Shown piece after piece: positions 5,446-10,409 of a stretch of 10,409 nt of DNA. A program made the translations under genes and the position numbers. The DNA is from an uncultured Alphaproteobacteria bacterium. Lineage in GTDB: Bacteria; Pseudomonadota; Alphaproteobacteria; Rhizobiales; Pleomorphomonadaceae. Under the pieces are notes generated by a model. That model searched no databases and had not been told where the DNA came from. It saw only the letters and a list, made by a program, of their open reading frames with translations. The stretch covers positions 1-10,409 of the forward strand of contig CALCDT010000371.1 in NCBI GenBank assembly GCA_937900425.1. The letters run 5' to 3'. Position 1 is the first letter of the stretch. Each line of letters starts with the position of its first letter.

Positions 5446-5484
5446 GAACTCTCAGCCGGCTCGGCTCCGCCGCCGGCGCTTTCG
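5404..5484 (+). repeat. 17-base direct repeat in the rplK leader
   Basis: CGCCGCCGGCGCTTTCG occurs at 5404-5420 and again, identically, at 5468-5484, a 64-base offset. The first copy supplies the 5' arm and loop of the stem that caps the L1 site; the second ends at the rplK Shine-Dalgarno (GGGAG 5484-5488). The 3' arm CGCCGG at 5419-5424 could therefore pair with either copy (5409-5414 or 5473-5478). GC-rich bias raises the chance of short repeats, but 17 identical bases so close together is notable. Confidence 0.6.
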
Positions 5485-5496
5485 GGAGCATGACAC

Positions 5497-5925
5497 ATGG
5501 CGAAGAAGATTACCGGCTACCTGAAGCTTCAGGTGAAGGCCGGATCGGCGACCCCGTCGCCGCCGATCGGCCCCGCGCTCGGCCAGCGCGGTCTCAACAT
5601 CATGGAGTTCTGCAAGTCGTTCAACGCGCAGACCCAGAACATGGAAAAGGGCATGCCGGTGCCGGTGGTGATCACCATCTTCGCCGACCGCACCTTCACG
5701 TTCAAGCTCAAGACGCCCCCGGTCAGCTACTTCCTGAAGCAGGCCGCCGGCATCTCGTCGGGCTCCAAGACCCCGGGCAAGGCCGGTGCCGGCACCGTCA
5801 CCCGCGCCAAGGTCCGCGAGATCGCGCAGACCAAGCTCGTCGATCTCAACGCCAGCGACGTCGAGGCCGCGGCCCGCATGATCGAAGGCTCCGCCCGTTC
5901 GATGGGCCTGGAAGTGGTGGACTGA
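5497..5925 (+). CDS. rplK: 50S ribosomal protein L11
   Basis: L11 binds 23S rRNA at the GTPase-associated centre, next to the L10-L7/L12 stalk; it is also needed for RelA activation on stalled ribosomes. The full-length 142-residue product begins MAKKITGYLKLQVKAGSATP. The N-terminal domain has PPIGPALGQRGLNIMEFCK; the C-terminal RNA-binding domain has GSKTPGKAGAGTVTRAKVRE and ends SARSMGLEVVD. The start is fixed by GGGAG (5484-5488) 8 bases upstream. The stop is 4 bases before rplA, so the two are probably translated in step and both controlled from the L1 site in the leader. Confidence 0.98.
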   Translation: MAKKITGYLKLQVKAGSATPSPPIGPALGQRGLNIMEFCKSFNAQTQNMEKGMPVPVVITIFADRTFTFKLKTPPVSYFLKQAAGISSGSKTPGKAGAGTVTRAKVREIAQTKLVDLNASDVEAAARMIEGSARSMGLEVVD

Positions 5926-5929
5926 GACC

Positions 5930-6631
5930 ATGCCCAAGATCGCAAAGCGCATCACCAAGGCCCGTGAGGGCATCGACCGCAAGCAGCTCTACGCTCTGAC
6001 CGACGCGATCGGGATGATCAAGGAGCGCGCCAGCGCCAAGTTCGACGAGACCGTCGAAGTGGCGATCAACCTCGGCGTCGACCCGCGCCATGCCGACCAG
6101 ATGGTCCGCGGCGTGTGCAACCTGCCGAACGGCACGGGCCGCACCGTCCGCGTCGCCGTCTTCGCCCGCGGGCCGAAGGCCGACGAGGCCAAGGCCGCCG
6201 GGGCCGACATCGTCGGCGCCGAAGACCTGCTCGAGACCATCCAGGGCGGCACGATCGACTTCGATCGCTGCATCGCGACCCCGGACCTGATGCCGCTGGT
6301 CGGCCGTCTCGGCAAGGTGCTCGGTCCGCGCGGCCTGATGCCGAACCCGAAGGTCGGCACGGTGACCATGGACGTCGCTCAGGCCGTCAAGGACGCCAAG
6401 GGCGGCGCGGTCGAGTTCCGCGTCGAGAAGGCGGGCATCGTCCACGCTGGCATCGGCAAGGTCTCCTTCGGTGCCGACGCGCTGGCCGAGAACATCCGCG
6501 CCTTCGTTGACGCGGTGCAGAAGGCCAAGCCGACCGGCGCCAAGGGCACCTACGTCCAGCGCATCGCCGTCTCCTCGACGATGGGCCCGGGCGTGAAGGT
6601 CGAGGTCGGTTCGGTCGCCGCCGGCGCCTGA
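5930..6631 (+). CDS. rplA: 50S ribosomal protein L1
   Basis: L1 forms the mobile stalk at the tRNA exit side of the large subunit and represses its own operon by binding leader mRNA. The 233 residues match the usual length. The protein begins MPKIAKRITKAREGIDRKQL and holds the conserved strand-helix block around GRLGKVLGPRGLMPNPKVGT, followed by KGGAVEFRVEKAGIVHAGIG. It follows rplK after 4 bases; its ribosome site lies within the last rplK codons (GGAAGTGGTGG), another hint of coupling. A 10-bp hairpin lies 10 bases after the stop. Confidence 0.98.
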   Translation: MPKIAKRITKAREGIDRKQLYALTDAIGMIKERASAKFDETVEVAINLGVDPRHADQMVRGVCNLPNGTGRTVRVAVFARGPKADEAKAAGADIVGAEDLLETIQGGTIDFDRCIATPDLMPLVGRLGKVLGPRGLMPNPKVGTVTMDVAQAVKDAKGGAVEFRVEKAGIVHAGIGKVSFGADALAENIRAFVDAVQKAKPTGAKGTYVQRIAVSSTMGPGVKVEVGSVAAGA

Positions 6632-6641
6632 GGCCGGTGAT

Positions 6642-6665
6642 CCGGCGCCCCGGACGGGGCGCCGG
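6642..6665 (+). terminator. Perfect 10-bp hairpin after rplA
   Basis: CCGGCGCCCC (6642-6651) pairs perfectly with GGGGCGCCGG (6656-6665) around the tetraloop GGAC, 10 bases after the rplA stop. It lacks a T run (CCACAGCTTTCC follows). It may be an inefficient terminator, an attenuator or an RNA-processing and stability site for the rplKA message. The stem is certain; its action is not. Confidence 0.45.
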
Positions 6666-6705
6666 CCACAGCTTTCCGCCCGGGTCGCCGGCCTGCGGGA
6701 AGCGG

Positions 6706-6854
6706 CATGCGGGAGCCCGCCGGGCGGGTCGCCGCATGAGGAACAATTCGAGTTTTCCGTCCGGGCGACCGGGCGGAAGGTCCGGCCGGCGGGGGAATGA
6801 CCTTTCCCCGCGCGGCCGAAACCTGTCCGAGATTGCAGGTGCCGGTTCGCCGGC
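6706..6854 (+). promoter_or_regulatory. Run of five stem-loops upstream of rplJ
   Basis: In order: CATGCGG 6706-6712 with CCGCATG 6732-6738, enclosing CCCGC/GCGGG (6716-6720, 6724-6728); TTCCGTCCGG 6755-6764 with CCGGGCGGAA 6769-6778 (one T-G wobble) around the GNRA loop GCGA; GGCCG 6784-6788 with CGGCC 6813-6817, enclosing GGGGAA/TTCCCC (6792-6797, 6804-6809); ACCTG 6821-6825 with CAGGT 6836-6840; GCCGG 6841-6845 with CCGGC 6850-6854 around TTCG. They follow one another with short gaps. They look like an RNA leader or trailer rather than operators. No matching known RNA family comes to mind. Confidence 0.5.
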
Positions 6855-7046
6855 TTAAGCCGCATGGGCCTGCATGAGACGGGAGGACGACCAACCGGGA
6901 TCGCGGCCGCAGGGCCGGGACGACGGTTCGGACCTCTTGCCATCGCTCTCGTCGTACGTCGCCTCGCGCGCGTCGCCGGGGGGAGGGCGGACAGGATCAC
7001 CACGTGTCGCATCCGGCTCCGCCTTTCCGCTTCGGCTCCCGCGAGG

Positions 7047-7115
7047 GATCCGCAAGGATCGGCGTTTTCGGACGCGGCATTGGCAAACCGGCCCCGATCC
7101 ACCAGGAGACGGGCC
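7047..7115 (+). promoter_or_regulatory. Candidate L10 leader region
   Basis: Short stems near rplJ: GATCC 7047-7051 with GGATC 7056-7060 around a GCAA tetraloop, and GGCCC 7090-7094 with GGGCC 7111-7115. In many bacteria the L10-L7/L12 complex binds an mRNA leader about here and represses rplJ and rplL. I expect the element from gene context, but I do not recognise its kink-turn core with certainty. Confidence 0.3.
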
Positions 7116-7134
7116 GAATTCTGGAGACAGGCCG
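7105..7134 (+). repeat. Duplicated ribosome-site motif at the rplJ start
   Basis: GGAGACGGGCCG (7105-7116) and GGAGACAGGCCG (7123-7134) match at 11 of 12 bases with an 18-base offset. The second copy supplies the Shine-Dalgarno GGAG, 7 bases before the GTG start, whose first base ends the repeat. The first copy is partly inside the GGCCC/GGGCC stem. It may be a standby ribosome site or part of the L10 control element. Confidence 0.45.
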
Positions 7135-7652
7135 TGGATAGAGCGGAAAAGCGGGAACTGGTCGGCACGCTCAACGAGGTGTTCAAGAACACCGGCGTTG
7201 TCGTCGTCGCCCATTACCAGGGCCTCACCGTGTCCCAGCTTCAGACTCTGCGTGTGCAGATGAAAGAAGCGGGCGGTGCGGTCAAGGTCGCGAAGAACCG
7301 CCTCGTCAAGCTTGCTCTTCAAGGCACGGACGCGGAACACATCAGTGATCTGTTCACTGGTCCGACTGTGATCGCCTACTCGGCGGACCCGGTCGCCGCG
7401 CCGAAGGTCGCATCCGATTTCGCCAAGACCACGGACAAGTTCGTGATCCTCGGCGGCGCCCTCGGAACGACCAACCTCAACGCCGACGGCGTCAAGGCTC
7501 TCGCGAGCCTGCCGTCGCTGGATGAACTGCGTGCCAAGCTCGTCGGCATGATCCAGACGCCTGCCACCCGCATCGCGGGTGTGGTCCAGGCGCCTGCCGG
7601 CCAGCTCGCCCGTGTGTTCGGGGCTTATGCCAAGAAGGACGAAGCGGCGTGA
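7134..7652 (+). CDS. rplJ: 50S ribosomal protein L10
   Basis: L10 anchors the L7/L12 dimers to 23S rRNA, forming the base of the ribosomal stalk that recruits translation factors. The 172-residue product starts at GTG 7134 (MDRAEKRELVGTLNEVF), the start familiar from Rhizobiales homologues and 7 bases after GGAG. The N-terminal rRNA-binding domain contains GVVVVAHYQGLTVSQLQTLR and KVAKNRLVKLA; the C-terminal helix that binds L7/L12 lies near AGVVQAPAGQLARVFGAYA. The frame stays open to 6864 upstream, but that part has no L10 similarity. The stop is 59 bases before rplL. Confidence 0.97.
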   Translation: MDRAEKRELVGTLNEVFKNTGVVVVAHYQGLTVSQLQTLRVQMKEAGGAVKVAKNRLVKLALQGTDAEHISDLFTGPTVIAYSADPVAAPKVASDFAKTTDKFVILGGALGTTNLNADGVKALASLPSLDELRAKLVGMIQTPATRIAGVVQAPAGQLARVFGAYAKKDEAA

Positions 7653-7711
7653 GGCCGTTCCTCGTCTCAATGAAGATCCAGTATTGGTTCGAATCGTAAG
7701 GAAAGTTGAAA

Positions 7712-8092
7712 ATGGCTGATCTTAGCAAGCTGGTCGACGAGCTGTCGGCTCTGACCGTCCTCGAGGCCGCCGAGCTCTCCAAGATGCTCGAAGAGAAGTG
7801 GGGCGTCTCCGCCGCCGCTCCGGTCGCCGTCGCCGCCGCCGGCGGTGGCGCCGCCGCCCCGGCCGCGGTCGAGGAAGAGAAGACCGAGTTCGACGTGATC
7901 CTCGCCGAAGCCGGCGACAAGAAGATCAACGTCATCAAGGAAGTGCGCGCGATCACCGGTCTCGGCCTCAAGGAGGCCAAGGACCTCGTCGAGGGCGCTC
8001 CGAAGCCGGTCAAGGAGGCCGTCTCCAAGGACGACGCCGCCAAGTTCAAGAAGCAGCTCGAAGAGGCTGGCGCGAAAGTCGAGATCAAGTGA
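7712..8092 (+). CDS. rplL: 50S ribosomal protein L7/L12
   Basis: L7/L12 is the multi-copy stalk protein that contacts EF-Tu, EF-G and other factors and stimulates their GTPases. The 126-residue product starts at ATG 7712 (MADLSKLVDELSALTVLEAA), 9 bases after AAGGA (7698-7702). The N-terminal dimer domain (about 1-33) is followed by an Ala/Gly/Pro-rich hinge (about 34-58) and the globular C-terminal domain with KTEFDVILAEAGDKKINVIK, AITGLGLKEAKDLVEGAPK and the ending AGAKVEIK. It is co-transcribed with rplJ; a strong palindrome follows 7 bases after the stop. Confidence 0.98.
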   Translation: MADLSKLVDELSALTVLEAAELSKMLEEKWGVSAAAPVAVAAAGGGAAAPAAVEEEKTEFDVILAEAGDKKINVIKEVRAITGLGLKEAKDLVEGAPKPVKEAVSKDDAAKFKKQLEEAGAKVEIK

Positions 8093-8099
8093 TCCGACC

Positions 8100-8123
8100 G
8101 GGCGGGGCGCATGCGCCCCGCCC
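8100..8123 (+). terminator. Perfect 24-base palindrome after rplL
   Basis: GGGCGGGGCGCA (8100-8111) is followed directly by its reverse complement (8112-8123), which as RNA gives a 10-bp G/C stem with a CATG loop. It lies 7 bases after the rplL stop. There is no T run (ACCGCCTTCTCC follows), so it may be a leaky terminator or processing site. In Escherichia coli the rplL-rpoB spacer has a partial terminator that lowers rpoB transcription relative to the ribosomal genes, and this would be an analogous position. Confidence 0.55.
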
Positions 8124-8191
8124 ACCGCCTTCTCCGGCGACGGGGAGGGCCGGCGGCACGGCCGCCAGACGAGAAAGCGACGCCGCGGGTG

Positions 8192-8310
8192 GCGGATCCG
8201 GTGCGAGGCTCACCGATCCGCGATTGCGCGGCTCAACGAGGACAGGACATCCGCCGGGGTGGTTGTCCGGAGCTCGCGCGAGGCACGACGCACGCGGGCT
8301 GCGGACAGCC
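8192..8310 (+). promoter_or_regulatory. Hairpins in the rpoB leader
   Basis: GCGGAT/CGGTG (8192-8197, 8199-8203) pairs with CACCG/ATCCGC (8211-8215, 8216-8221), an 11-bp stem with a single bulged C198-type base at 8198 and a 7-base loop. GGCTG 8297-8301 pairs with CAGCC 8306-8310 around CGGA. The second ends about 15 bases before the rpoB Shine-Dalgarno. They may act with the palindrome at 8100-8123 to set rpoB expression. I find no clear promoter in this 243-base spacer. Confidence 0.4.
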
Positions 8311-8335
8311 GATCCGGTGGAGACGAGGAGCGAAC

Positions 8336-10409
<2,074 letters not shown>

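Larger units (their letters stand above)
6632..7133 (+). other. 502-base rplA-rplJ spacer, highly structured
   Basis: This long non-coding spacer holds no credible gene; the open frame running into rplJ from 6864 is a chance extension upstream of the GTG start. The first half (6642-6854) carries about six successive stem-loops. The second half (6855-7046) shows no strong perfect stem, while 7047-7133 again has short hairpins and a duplicated ribosome-site motif. A leader bound by the L10-(L7/L12) complex is expected before rplJ. A promoter for rplJL is also likely, but I could not find convincing -35 and -10 boxes. Confidence 0.6.

Overview
The window is GC-rich chromosomal DNA with the conserved bacterial tuf - tRNA-Trp - secE - nusG - rplK - rplA - rplJ - rplL - rpoB block, all on the + strand. 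The protein sequences (EF-Tu tail ending GVVASIIE, L10 starting VDRAEKREL from GTG, the RpoB rifampicin region with QTNPLS and RRLSALG), a bacteriophytochrome with an HWE-type histidine kinase, and the promoter style point to an alphaproteobacterium, most likely Hyphomicrobiales (Rhizobiales). Genus cannot be told from the sequence alone.

Layout. Bases 1-92 are the last 29 codons of tuf. Behind it lies a decayed second copy of the tuf 3' end (about 123-184), then a rho-independent terminator (222-254). At 382-584 is a small SEC-C zinc-motif gene broken by two single-base frameshifts, preceded by a possible 14-codon leader peptide. A promoter with a GC-rich discriminator drives tRNA-Trp(CCA) at 634-709. 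About 390 bases without a gene follow. Then comes a two-gene light-sensing cassette: a heme oxygenase (bphO, 1103-1675), which makes biliverdin, and a bacteriophytochrome hybrid kinase (bphP, 1830-4403), which binds it. The usual order resumes with secE, nusG, rplK, rplA, rplJ, rplL and the first 691 codons of rpoB, which runs off the end.

How it works together. Apart from the cassette and the broken gene, everything serves translation (EF-Tu, tRNA-Trp, L11, L1, L10, L7/L12), transcription (NusG, RNA polymerase beta) or protein export (SecE). The spacers inside this housekeeping run are rich in RNA structure: an 11-bp hairpin before secE; a hairpin series before rplK ending in what looks like the L1 autoregulatory site; about six consecutive stem-loops in the 502-base rplA-rplJ spacer; and a perfect 24-base palindrome after rplL.

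The most unusual points are (1) the phytochrome cassette lodged between tRNA-Trp and secE; (2) the duplicated tuf tail, both copies of which can fold a hairpin over the stop codon in the same geometry with one compensatory base-pair change; (3) the twice-frameshifted SEC-C gene; and (4) a 17-base direct repeat in the rplK leader that could let two RNA folds compete. I see no CRISPR array, insertion sequence or clearly new multi-gene system.
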